Notes under the pieces: model-generated
What the model saw: the letters and a program-made list of their open reading frames with translations, nothing else
Told to the model about the DNA's origin: nothing
The model's database searches: none
Position numbers and translations under genes: made by a program
Shown: one piece after another, positions 1 to 9,900 of the stretch
Layout: every line of letters begins with the position of its first letter
Position numbering within the stretch: position 1 is the stretch's first letter
From: Rhynchopus euleeides
Taxonomy: Eukaryota; Euglenozoa; Diplonemea; Diplonemida; Diplonemidae
Length of the DNA: 64,000 nucleotides
Direction of reading: 5' to 3'
Assembly: GCA_963210315.1 (NCBI GenBank)
Contig: OY723249.1
Coordinates: forward strand, 124,001 to 188,000

Positions 1-521
1 CAACAGCCGTGCAGCCCTTCTGCAGGCGGGACTCTGCGAGCTGGGAATCGATGTCTGAAGCGCTCTTCCCGTCCTCAAACACACTGTCGTTGCCATTCAC
101 CGACGGAGCCGGGGCGGGCCCATTGAGGCTCGGGGCTGCTGACGAAGCACACGAGGGCGACGGCTGTGGCAGAGACTGCTGGGACGCAGATGCAGCAGAC
201 AGCGAAATCACATCGTTGTCACACGCAATGGCAGAGTTCTGCGTGCCGAGGCGTGACGTGTCGGTAGGCCCAGCCTCCTCTTGGTGCGCCTGGGCAACCG
301 TCTCCGCCAGCGCCTGGTTTGTGTCGATGCGGCGGGGCGGCGGTGTCTCGGGATCCTCTGCTGCGTCAGCCTCAGAGGCGGAGAGGGTGTCGAGGTTGGT
401 GTTGCTGACGTCGGACTTCAGGAGCCCGTCAAGGGACACCTCGTCGCCATCGAGTGCGATGGCCGTGTTCTTCTTGCCGATGCGCTCTGTCCCGTCGTCT
501 TGCATGGTGGCGACCGCAGCA
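1..521 (-). CDS. Partial exon, second copy of exon 2 of the neighbouring ubiquitin-like gene
   Basis: An open frame runs from an in-frame ATG at 505 off the left edge of the window (168 codons seen, no stop). Just before the ATG is an acceptor (GCAG at 525-522), so the exon probably begins at 521. The peptide is acidic and serine-rich, starting MQDDGTERIGKK. It is almost identical to exon 2 of the gene at 1571-3651 for about 135 residues, then continues differently with NDSVFEDGKSASDID. This copy probably preserves the original downstream end of the exon, while the copy at 1571-2123 has lost it at a duplication junction. I recognise no domain. It may be the true last exon of that gene or a diverged paralogue. 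Confidence 0.55.
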
Positions 522-1430
522 CTGCCTTGAGGTGGTGGGGGTGTTTCAGAAGCAACGTAGAAATGAAAACACGTGCCACAACCACAACATGATCTGCAGA
601 AGCAATACAGTGGGGTGGGGGGACATGGGAGAGCTCATATCCTGTGGGCACATCACAGCAAACCCCAGGACCCGCGAGGCCTGCAATTGCCTCTGCATGC
701 TGCCACCAGGCCAGGATACCGGACACACGCCAGCAGCCCGGTTGCCCGTGTGCGCCTGCGAGAAATCAGAAACATCAGCAAAGGACAAGAGCTTCATCAA
801 CACCCAGCAGGGCAAGGGCAAGACGAGGCATTTGGTGTACAGACTCCCGTGGAACAAACATAGGGAGCGAAGGTGGGTTTGTTACCCACCAATGTTATTA
901 CCCCACCGGCGTGTATACACAGTGTTGCTGCAATCATGGGACAATGCAACTTTCCTTGACCCCACTCTCCGCCCTCCCCCACACCGGACACACGCCAGCA
1001 GCGGCGGCGCCTGCACATGAATGAATACTCAGAAATAGCAACAAAGGGCAAGAGCTTCATCAACACCCAACAGACAAGGGGAAGACTGGGCATTCGACGG
1101 ACAAACACCTGGGGGGGTAAAAACACCATAGGGAGCGAAGATGGGTTTTTGCCGCACCGGTCTTTATAAACCTGCAATCGTGGGACAATGCAATTATTCC
1201 TTGACCCCGCCCTCCCCACCACCCCACTGCCCCACTGCAGGGGATTCCAAAGAAGACGTACAGATTCCTTTGGTGTTCCATTGTCTTCAACCAGCCAATC
1301 CCGCTCATGCTTCACCACCTCGGGATGAACAAAAAACCACCTTGCTCGACACGCGCCACGTTCACAGCTGTTGGTTGTGGAGTGACTCACGATCGCCTGG
1401 ACAACAGTGGGGTCACAAACCCGCCACACC
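522..1430. repeat. Enlarged copy of the intron, with an internal tandem duplication of about 267 bases
   Basis: The stretch between the two copies of the duplicated exon is made of pieces of the 473-base intron at 2124-2596. A segment with CAAGAGCTTCATCAACACCC occurs near 787, 1053 and 2513. A second segment with ATAGGGAGCGAAG recurs near 860 and 1130, giving a period of about 267 bases inside this stretch. No separate gene is supported. A minus-strand frame from about 1440 to 1210 (starting EVEVWRVCDPTVVQ) is open but I cannot tie it to anything. Confidence 0.6.
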
Positions 1431-1570
1431 TCAACTTCCGGAGGTCGTCGAGAATCGGTACCCGCTGGATGCCCTTGCGCCGTATCGCGCGCCCGATGCA
1501 CGCTGCCTATCTATGGCGTCGTCCCACACTGCCTGCACACGGGCCGCGCCTCCCTCCACCCGCAGCATCT

Positions 1571-3651
1571 TCAGCTCCTGGATCCCCTGCGCCAGGGCAC
1601 CCAGCGGCTCCACCGCCGCAGCGAGCAGAGCATCCGTTGCACCCTGTTCTTGCCATTCACCGACGGAGCCGGGGCGGGCCCATTGAGGCTGGGGGCTGCT
1701 GACGAAGCAGAGGGCGACGGTGGATGTGGCAGAGACTGCTGCGACGCAGAACACGAAGATGCAGAAGACAGCTGCGATGTCGAAGACGAAGATACAGAAG
1801 ACAGCGAAACCACATCGTTGTCACACGCAATGGCAGAGTTCTGCGTGCCGAGGCGTGACGTGTCGGTAGCCCCAGCCTCCTCTTGGTGCGCCTGAGCAAC
1901 CGTCTCCGCCAGCGCCTGGTTTGTATCGTTGCGGCGGGGCGGCGGTGTCTCGGGATCCTCTGCTGCGTCAGCCTCAGAGGCGGAGAGGGTGTCGAGGTTG
2001 GTGTTGCTGACGTCGGACTTCAGGAGCCCGTCAAGGGACACCTCGTCGCCATCGAGTGCGATGGCCGTGTTCTTCTTGCCGATGCGCTCTGTCCCGTCGT
2101 CTTGCATGGTGGCGACCGCAGCACTGCCTTGAGGTGGTGGGGGTGTTGGGAGGCGTTGACAATTCCACCACCCTGGGGCCTGCCGCCTTGGGTGTGGAAC
2201 CCACGTGAACACGAAGTAGCAAGACACACAGAAAAGGAACAGGATCGTCGGAAGCACTCCTACACTTTTACGCATCACGAATGTGCTCAAGGAATGAAAA
2301 CACGTGGCACACAACCACAACATGATCTGCAAAAGGGTGGGAGGATGGGAAAGCTCATATCCTGTGGGCACACCACAGCAAACCCCAGGACCCGCGAGGC
2401 CTGCAATTGCCTCTCTCTGCATGCTGCCACCAGGCCAGGATACCGGACACACGCCAGCAGCGGCGGCCCGTCCGCGCATGCAACGCACATTCAGAAATAT
2501 CAGCAAAGGGCAAGAGCTTCATCAACACCCAGCAGGGCAAGCGGAATATAACCAGCAGCAACATTGCCACCACCCCCCCCCCCTCCCCTCCCTCACCCCT
2601 GCGGCTGCACCGCGCCGCACTGCCTGCAGGGCCGCGCCGCCCTCTCCTCCCGCATCACCTTCAGCTCCTCCTGGATCCCCTCCACCGCACGCGCCAGGGC
2701 ACCCAGCGACTCGACCGCCGCAGCGAGCAGAGCATCTGCCGCACCCCCACCCGCCGCCACCACCCCCACCGCACCACCCGGCGGCGGTGTCGGGGGCAGC
2801 GGCGGGACCGCCACCACGGGGACAGCGCCGGCGGGAGGCGGGGGTGCCGCCTCCGGCGGCACAGCCCTGCTGCGCCGCTTCAGGCTTCGCGGCACAAACG
2901 ATGCGGCAGGTCCGCCACTCTGCACCACCGCCGCAGCGGGTGGCGAACAGGGCGCCGGCGGCGCAGGCGTCGCAGGAGGAGGTGTTGCGGGTGCTGGCAT
3001 CTCACTCGGGCAAACCGGTGCCTCCGCTGATGCTGCTGCAGCAGCAGCTTGGCAGGCGCGACCCCCCTCTGCCGAGCCCCCGCTGGCGGGGGCCAGGGGT
3101 GGGCAAGCCCTCTTGGGAGGCGGGGGCGACTCGTCCTCCGCTGTGCCGCTGTGTCCGCCATCGGGCGGGCGCCGCGCGATCACAACACACCCAGTGGGGT
3201 GCAGGGGCTGGTGTGGCGTGCACCCCACCTCGCATCCCCTCTTGCGCTTCAGGAAAAACTTCTGCTGCCGGTGGGGGTGGATGGGTGACGCGGTGGATGC
3301 GCTGGAGTCGCTCGACCCCTCCCCCTCCTCGCAGGGTTCGGAAGGGGTGGCGGTGCTGCTGCTGTCGGCGGAAGCCTCGCAGGCTGGGAGCACCAGAATC
3401 GTGTCGCCGTCTTGCAGCACGTCAGACGTGCCGTGCATATCGAGCTGTGTGTCGCCCAGCATCGCGCAGAGCCCTCGCGTCGCGCCGGACCTGCGTATGC
3501 TGGGCACGGCCTCATGCAGCATCGCCTTCAGGAGGCGTCGCACCGTCGTTCGTTTCCGCAGCAGCCACATGAAACTCCGCTCCGATGCATCGACAACACC
3601 GCTGCTGAAGATCACCTTGATCCTTGGTGGGTGAGCCTGTCCGTGCGACAT
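1571..3651 (-). CDS. Ubiquitin-like and proline/alanine-rich protein with C-terminal coiled coil, two exons
   Basis: Exon 1 runs 3651-2597 and exon 2 runs 2123-1571, joined in frame across a 473-base intron (donor GTGAGG, acceptor GCAG), giving 535 residues. I chose the ATG at 3651 because it begins a compact domain; the frame upstream is low-complexity. Residues 8-85 look like a beta-grasp or ubiquitin-like fold: they open IKVIFSSG and close with LQDGDTILVLPA, the usual last strand. After that come long acidic, proline- and alanine-rich linkers with a basic patch (QQKFFLKRKRG), then a short amphipathic helix ALLAAAVESLGALARAVEG and a CRQC pair. Exon 2 adds an acidic serine-rich region starting MQDDGTERIG, which has its own good translation context and could start a separate protein. 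The last 23 residues come from out-of-frame coiled-coil DNA at a duplication junction. Function unknown; a nuclear or scaffold role is only a guess. Confidence 0.6.
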
Positions 3652-4124
3652 TCTGCACAGAGACAGGCGGCACTGCCACTGTGCCCTGCGAGGGTGCGCG
3701 ATATGGGGGGAGACAGCAGGTGGTGTGAAGGTAGTGATAAGGCAGGAAGGGAAAGAGGATGGGCATCGAGTGGGACGGATATGGGTTATAGGGTGTGGGG
3801 GTGTGGGTGGAGTGGGGAGGGGGGCCTCGCTGCCTTCGGTGTTGCGCACCCCCCCACCACCCTCACCTCCCCACCGCCCTCGCCGCCTTGCAGAGTCGGG
3901 GCGGGGGTATATCCGTTGCATCCTCTCGGCGGCCTGTCTGCCCCCCCACCCCCACCCCGTTGCCCCAGCCCTGTCGCAGACCCCATGCCACCCCACCACC
4001 CCACCACCCCGCCCTGCACAGAGCGCAGATGAATGCAGACATCGAATGTGTTCTGCCACCCGTCATGTGGAAGAGCGGGGAGGTGGTGCTCAGGTGGGAG
4101 CTTTCGGAGCAGGTCGGGGGAGTA
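3652..4124. other. Intergenic, no gene seen
   Basis: Upstream flank of the ubiquitin-like gene. It holds C- and G-rich runs and an open extension of the exon 1 frame with no convincing protein. The bases before the ATG at 3651 include an AG about ten bases away (CTGTGCAG), a possible trans-splice acceptor. Confidence 0.4.
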
Positions 4125-4544
4125 AAATACTACGAGAAACACTTGGCCTCTATGCTGTGAGTGTTGCATTGGACGCTTCCACCTGTTGAACGGGCTCCAC
4201 CTCTTGCACTTTGAAAAAACCCCCCCCCCATATTTTTTTTTGATTTGACAACTCCGGTTTGGTGTACCTCGATGAGCTTACCTTACCTTGTCGTCGGACA
4301 CAACATATCATCGTTGTCCCAAACCCCGTAACCCACGTGAAGTGGATCATCTGAAGTGCAGAATGAGGTGGAGCAGGTGGAGCACGAAACATAAGTAAAC
4401 CATAGCAAGAGAGGCCAGCAGCAGTCCCGAGTCCATCGCGTTCCTCGTAGCATTTCCCGTACCACACAGGTGTGTTATGTGCAAAATACTACGAGAAACA
4501 CTTGGCCTCTATGCTGTGAGTGTTGCATTGGACGCTTCCACCCA
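4125..4544. repeat. Dispersed 298-base repeat, copy 1, flanked by a direct 60-base module
   Basis: A module of about 60 bases starting AATACTACGAGAAACACTTG and ending GGACGCTTCCACC is present at about 4127-4186 and again at about 4486-4544. Between them is a unit of about 298 bases beginning with a C-run and TTTGATTTGACAACTCCGG and ending GTGTGTTATGTGCAAAA. The same unit recurs at 8686-8936 and 48687-49048, nearly identical. The A-rich end and dispersed copies fit a short interspersed element. All three minus-strand frames are nearly open across it, but only because the copies are identical. The module contains GCATTGGACGCTTCCACC, a variant of the core repeat described near 20-29 kb. Confidence 0.8.
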
Positions 4545-6599
4545 GGACCCTTAGGACCCAAGGACTTAGGGACGCCGCGCGAACGGTCTACTATTGAAGT
4601 GATCAGGCTCCGTCGCCCATCGTATGCATCCCTCCGATGGTAATGTACCGCTTTCTACGTTGTCACGAGCACCTTGTACGGAAAACGATCGCACCTCACT
4701 CGCTGAGGGGATCCGCCTGCCTCGGCCGTGTGCCGCCGTCGTGTGGTCAGCCTCGTGATTCTTGGTGTGCCCTATCGACAACATGCCTGTCTCTCCAGTT
4801 GCCGCACCCGGCGAGAGAGTTGATGCGTCTCAACCCGGCGAAACTAAGGGGGCAAAGGTTGCACACAGCCCCGCCTGTGCTGCAACCACCCGCTCTTGGC
4901 TGACCCCCGACGTCTGGTGCGTTTCCCACTCCGGGTATTTGAATCCTCACCCTGTACCTCTTCGGGATCCTCCATCCCCTGGGGAACCCTTCCCCTCGAG
5001 GCTTCTTCACGTCTCCGACATATTGGTGTGTGCCCACATGACCCTTCTTCCTGACATCCTCGATGTCGTTTTGCACCCCGGGCGATGCACTGAGACGGCC
5101 GTATCCAGGTAGTCAGTGGCCATGCCCAGCCCCTCAGCGTGACAGTCCTCTGGTGCGCTCCCAGCACCACCACCGCGACGCTCGTGCATATTCAGCCACC
5201 ATGACCCGGCAGCTCTCGCCTGGGGACAGGGCTCGGCGGATCGAGAAATCACAGTCTGAAACTCGCCTCCCAGCTCCTCCGCAGCAGTCTACTGTCCGGC
5301 CGTCTTAAACTCTCGCCCTTCGGGAGCCCGGCCAACACCCGGTGCTTTCCGGCGTGATCTCGATCGCTCTGTGGCTCTCTGTGTCCTCTCCGGTCTTCGC
5401 TGGCTGCGAGCGAGTTGCGGGGTGAAGCCCAACGCGCCTCTTCATGGCGCACTGGAGACGCTGCATGGAGTGCCCAGGGGTAGGTGTGAGAGGTGCCGGC
5501 CCTTCTGGGTGAACGAGGGCGATCGCGCGCACTGTCGTCTCCTGAACTCCGCTCGAGCGGTGGACAACACGTTCCTGCGGCCCCCTTCCCACTGGGCTGA
5601 TCCCCACTGTACCTGCCCCATCGCCCGCCTCGTAGACAGCGCATCAAACGGAGGCCCTGTGGCCCCACGTGGCGTCGATTCAGTGGTAACGCCCGGACTC
5701 AGTGTGGAGGGCGTATTTCCCGGTGCGTGAGGAAATTCGAGGCCCTGGAGGTGTGGGCATGCCAGAAGGATTCTCGGAGTCGCCTTCTTAATGAGAGAGG
5801 TGAGTCCCCGCGGACCGGAGCTTGTCGCACGCTGCAGTCGCTGTTCGGGCTTGTCGAGTAGGCTGCTGGGTACTCGGGAAGACTGGCCGACTGCCCCCCA
5901 ACCTTGTGGAATGATCTCGGCCCGCTGCCATGGCTGCGGTTTCGGTGGACCCCCTCAGCGGCGGCACCGCTGACACAGGCGATGCGGACGCGTCTCTCAG
6001 TCGCTGCTTCTTTTGCTCCCCGAGCAGTGCAGCTTGGGAGAGCGTCTCGGCTGTGTTGGATACCTGATCTCTGTGTATGTCCCACGGCACCTCGCAGGTG
6101 TCCAGTCAGCAGCTCCCCTTCCCTGCATGGAACTGTGAGGTCGTACGTCTCAACACCGGGCCACAGACGCCCGGAACTCCCCCTGACCCCTGTGAATAAT
6201 GCAGGCTTGAATGTGTGTCCCCCGGCAGGGAGACTATGCTTCGACGGAGTATGCCCCGCTTGGGGCGTGTGCGGGCATCCGCTTGACGCCGGGGTGCGCG
6301 TAGTCGGCATTCGCGCAGATAAGCTGGGCACGACAGACGTGCCGGCTTCTCGGGGGCGTGTCCGGGGGCGTTGCATTGGTACACGAAAACTGTCGCCCTC
6401 GGAAAGCTCACGTCGCGTCACCGTGCTCGAGCTGGATCTGGCAGGCTGTGTGTGACAGGCCACCCTTCCGCCTTCAGGTGCCGTCGCTCGGGCAAAAAAG
6501 GTGTATTTCTCAATCAAGAGAGTATGCCCCTCACGATTGTGGCACGATTGTGTCTCCCCGGGTCAGGCTCGGTATTCCAGTCGAAAGCGTAAATGCCCC
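4545..6599. other. Long stretch with no recognised gene
   Basis: About 2 kb between repeat blocks. Several frames of 100-270 codons are open on both strands, but they overlap each other, have no recognisable motifs and do not look like the host genes nearby. It may hold decayed repeat DNA. I see no RNA gene. Confidence 0.4.
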
Positions 6600-7420
6600 T
6601 CGGCACTGTGCTGGGCGGGGTTGTGTCTCGGTCAGGAGAGGAGGTGCCCCTCAGGCAAAATCCTGCGTCTCGCGGTCGGGAGTGAGTGCCCCTCGGCAGG
6701 AATGTGTCTCGGCCAGGTGTCCCTCAGGCAGGGAATGTAATGTCTCGGCCCGGTGTCCCTCGGGCATGAATGTGCGTCTTGGCCAGGTGCCCCTCAGGCA
6801 GGGTGCCCCGTAGGCGGAAGTGTATGTCGCGGCCAGATGCCCCTCAGGCAGGGTGCCCCGTAGGCGGAAATGTATGTCTTGACCAGGTGCCCCTCGGGCA
6901 GGGTGCCTCGTAGGCGGAAGTGTATGTCTTGGCCAGGTGCCCCTCGGGCAGGGTGCCTCGTAGGCGGAAGTGTCTGTCTTGGCCAGGTGCCCCTCGGGCA
7001 GGGTGCCTCGTAGGCGGAAGTGTCTGTCTTGGCCAGGTGCCCCTCGGGCAGGGTGCCTCGTAGGCGGAAGTGTATGTCTTGGCCAGGTGCCCCTCGGGCA
7101 GGGTGCCTCGTAGGCAGAGGTGTCTGTCTTGGCCAGGTGCCCCTCGGGCAGGGTGCCCCGTAGGCGGAAGTGTGTGTCTTGACCAGGTGCCCCTCGGGCA
7201 GGGTGCCTCGTAGGCGGAAATGTATGTCTTGGCCAGGTGCTCCTCAGGCAGGGTGCCCCGCAAGCGTAAGCTGTAGGTATGTCGTGGCCAGGTGCCCCTC
7301 AGGCAGGTAATGTCTCGGCGAGATGCCCCTCGGGCAGGAAAAATGCGTCTCGGCTAGGTGCCCCTCAGGCAGAAGTGGGTGTCTCGGTCCGATGCTCCTC
7401 GGCAAGATCGTGTCTCGGTC
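6600..7420. repeat. Minisatellite with a 50-base unit
   Basis: From about 6780 to 7275 a 50-base unit repeats about ten times with few changes (for example starts at 6901, 6951, 7001). Each unit holds a GTGCCCCTCGGGCAGGGTGC segment, then TCGTAGGCGGAAGTGT and TCTTGGCCAG. More divergent units with the same GTGCCCCTC centre extend to about 6600 and 7420. The minus strand is open through the array only because the unit lacks stops. Confidence 0.9.
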
Positions 7421-7890
7421 AGGAAAGTAGGAGTTGGATATCACTGACGTCACTTTGCTGCATCAGTATCGACCCATTTATCAGCACCCGACTGTTGCTC
7501 TTGGTCCCGCCTTTGTCAGCGCCTCTGTGACGGAACCTCCAGCTGAAGTATGCGTTTGGAAACCTTGAGCGCGATCAAGCGTGAAGCAGGTTTTCGGCGA
7601 GGCGCGGTGATAGTCTCGATGGCTGATGGGAATGTCCTCAATCCGCTGCGGCCACGGGCGCAGCGCTGTCCCGCTGTCACGTTCATAAGCGGCGGAGGAC
7701 CACCTTGAACACCACGGCGTCATCATCCCCATCTTTTTGCGCCCCTCCTTCGTGCTGATCCCCCCGTGCACCTCGCCGTCATTTATTAGAACCAGTGCGT
7801 GGGGGTGTTGTTGTCCTCAACCGCGGCTTCGGCCCTCTTGAGACCTGACACGAGCATGGTGTGAGGGTCGTCTTCTCGGTCGGGATTTGG
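7421..7890. other. Spacer between the two minisatellite blocks
   Basis: Unique DNA with no convincing gene. A minus-strand frame of about 96 codons (7481-7771) has no recognised features. Confidence 0.4.
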
Positions 7891-8570
7891 TGCCCCCCGG
7901 GCAAGATTGTGTATCTCTCGGTCGGGAGAGCGGGTGCCCCTCGGGCAAAATTATTGTCTCGGTCAGGAGAACAGGTGCCCCTCGGGCGAGATGCTGCGTC
8001 TCTCGGTCGGGAGAGTGGGTGCCCCTCGGGCATAGTTTTGTCTCGGTCAGGATAACGGGTGCCCCTCGGGCAAAACTGCGTGTCTCTCGGTCGGGAGAGT
8101 GAGTGCCCCTCGGGCAGAATATTGTCTCGGTCAGGACAACAGGTGCCCCTCGGGCGAGATGCTGCGTCTCTCGGTCGGGAGAGTGGATGCCCCTCGGGCA
8201 GAATATTGTCTCGGTCAGGAGAACAGGTGCCCCTCGGGCAAGACTGCGTGTCTCTCGGTCGGGAGAGTGGGTGCCCCTCGGGCAATTTTTTTGTCTCGGT
8301 CAGGAGAACAGGTGCCCCTCGGGCGAGATGCTGCGTCTCTCGGTCGGGAGAGTGGGTGCCCCTCGGGCAGAATATTGTCTCGGTCAGGAGAACAGGTGCC
8401 CCTCGGGCAAAACTGCGTGTCTCTCGGTCGGGAGAGTGAGTGCCCCTCGGGCAGAATATTGTCTCGGTCAGGAAACCAGGTGCCCCTCGGGCAAGACTGC
8501 GTGTCTCTCGGTCAGGAGAGTGGGTGCCCCTCGGGCAGGGTAGAATGCTGCGTCTCTCGGACGGTCAGAT
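7891..8570. repeat. Minisatellite with alternating 44- and 40/41-base units
   Basis: The segment GTGCCCCTCGGGC recurs at about 8227, 8271, 8312, 8356 and 8396, giving alternating spacings of 44, 41, 44 and 40 bases, so the true period is about 84-85 bases. One half-unit carries CTCTCGGTCGGGAGAGTG and the other CTCGGTCAGGAGAACAG. It shares the GTGCCCCTCGGGC centre with the block at 6600-7420, so the two probably share an origin. All three plus frames are open through the array. Confidence 0.9.
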
Positions 8571-8685
8571 CGTGTGTCCCTCAGTCAGGAGAGGAGGTCT
8601 CGGTCGCTAAAAACGCGCCCCCTCGGGCAGAGTGGTTGTGTCATCGCTGTTGTGTCACACCAATTGCCTCTCGGGCGGTGTGTCT

Positions 8686-8936
8686 TTTTTGATTTGACAA
8701 CTCCGGTTTGGTGTACCTCGATGAGCTTACCTTACCTTGTCGTCGGACACAACATATCATCGTTGTCCCAAACCCCGTAACCCACGTGAAGTGGATCATC
8801 TGAAGTGCAGAATGAGGTGGAGCAGGTGGAGCACGAAACATAAGTAAACCATAGCAAGAGAGGCCAGCAGCAGTCCCGAGTCCATCGCGTTCCTCGTAGC
8901 ATTTCCCGTACCACACAGGTGTGTTATGTGCAAAAT
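8686..8936. repeat. Dispersed 298-base repeat, copy 2, shortened at its left end
   Basis: Starts at TTTGATTTGACAACTCCGG, directly after minisatellite-derived sequence, and ends GTGTGTTATGTGCAAAA followed by TATATCAG. It is nearly identical to copies at 4187-4484 and 48749-49048 but lacks the 60-base module and the C-run. The sharp right end shared by all three copies marks the element end. Confidence 0.85.
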
Positions 8937-9900
8937 ATATCAGAGAAACCTCAATATTGTTGGAGAGAAGAGAAGAGAAGAGAAGAGAGGGAAGAAGCGT
9001 GTGCTTCCTTCTTTGCCTTCTTTTCGGGTGTGTGTGTGTTTTTTTTTGGTTGCGGCGATTTTACTCACCTCCTTGAGTCTGGCCACCTGTGATGTGAACA
9101 CGAGATGGGCGGGGTGGGGGCACACAAAACAAGCATTTCTCAGCCTCGAGGCAAAGTGAACGTGCTTTAGAAATATCGCAGGTTAAAGCCAACCAAAGGG
9201 CAGGGGCAGGTGCTGGGTGAGGGTGGGGTGCTAAGAGAGAAAGGTTACCAGGTTACCAGAAAAAGAAAAGACGGGGCAGGGGGCGCAGGCCTGCATGTGG
9301 GGGTGGGATGGCCGGATGCGGTGGCGCGGCCCACCCCCACCCTGCTGTGCCGTGCGGCTGAACCGTTCTGACCGCCACCAAACTCACAGACGGTGCAATC
9401 CCTTCGCCGGGGCAGGGGCATTTTTTTCTTCTGCTTTTTCACGCAGAGGCAGCCTCGTGGCTTGGGGAACATATCGTTAGCGTTACAACAGCGGGCCGCT
9501 TCTGAAGCAACCGTGATGGCCAACGCCACCGCATCACCACAACCTCCACTCACGCGGATGCAAACACAAATCATTTTGGATTGCAGTGTGGGGCATCGCG
9601 CGCATGCGTTCACACCCTCGACTCTCAAACGGGTGAACCCCACAGGGGCTCCAGGCGACACGAGAGAGGGGGTTTCCGGACTGCGGAGAAACAGAACTCT
9701 CACTGGTCTCTCTGGCCTCCCAGCAGCATCGGGCCTTGTGTGTGCGGCGGCCACCCTGAATCAAGCAGTTTATGTGTTCGGGTCCGCAGGACCCGTCCCT
9801 CTGCACTGCGTTGGAAGCAGGTGTGGCCTGCGGGTCGGCATGCAAGGCTGCGGCCTGCCTTGCATCCCCCATAAAGGGACAGCGCGGTGTGTTGGTTGTG
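8937..9900. other. Downstream flank of the peptidase gene, no gene seen
   Basis: Contains a purine-rich GAGAA repeat near 8967-8990 and scattered G runs. A minus-strand frame of 169 codons (9245-9754) is proline- and cysteine-rich without recognisable motifs, and I do not call it. This is probably 3' untranslated and intergenic DNA. Confidence 0.4.

Larger units (their letters stand above)
1..2140. repeat. Tandem duplication of a coiled-coil segment, intron and exon 2
   Basis: Bases 88-535 and 1648-2140 are near-identical direct copies of exon 2 and its acceptor. The segment around 1490-1640 is a shortened copy of the coiled-coil end of exon 1 at about 2597-2740: ALLAAAVEPLGALAQGIQELK against ALLAAAVESLGALARAVEG. 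The order along the minus strand is therefore coiled coil, intron, exon 2, coiled coil copy, intron copy, exon 2 copy. The copies differ by small in-frame insertions and deletions in the serine-rich part. Confidence 0.75.

Noticed and set aside
5699-6517. A 272-codon minus-strand frame
   Set aside because: Low-complexity Ser/Pro/Arg content, no motif, similar-length frames on the other strand, within repeat-rich DNA.
6600-8570. CRISPR-like array
   Set aside because: The organism is eukaryotic, the repeats have no unique spacers of fixed length, and there are no cas genes.
8059-8692. Repeated-peptide frames in the minisatellite
   Set aside because: All three frames are open because the units lack stops; there is no start context, no non-repeat domain, and the period (84-85) is not stably a multiple of three.
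4150-8916. Small membrane-protein-like peptide in the 298-base repeat (LLLASLAMVYLCFVLHLLHL)
   Set aside because: The copies are identical at the DNA level in all frames, so there is no coding signal; more than one frame is open.
9245-9754. A 169-codon minus-strand frame after the peptidase gene
   Set aside because: Cys/Pro/Arg-rich, no motifs, lies in the expected 3' region and overlaps equally long frames on the other strand.
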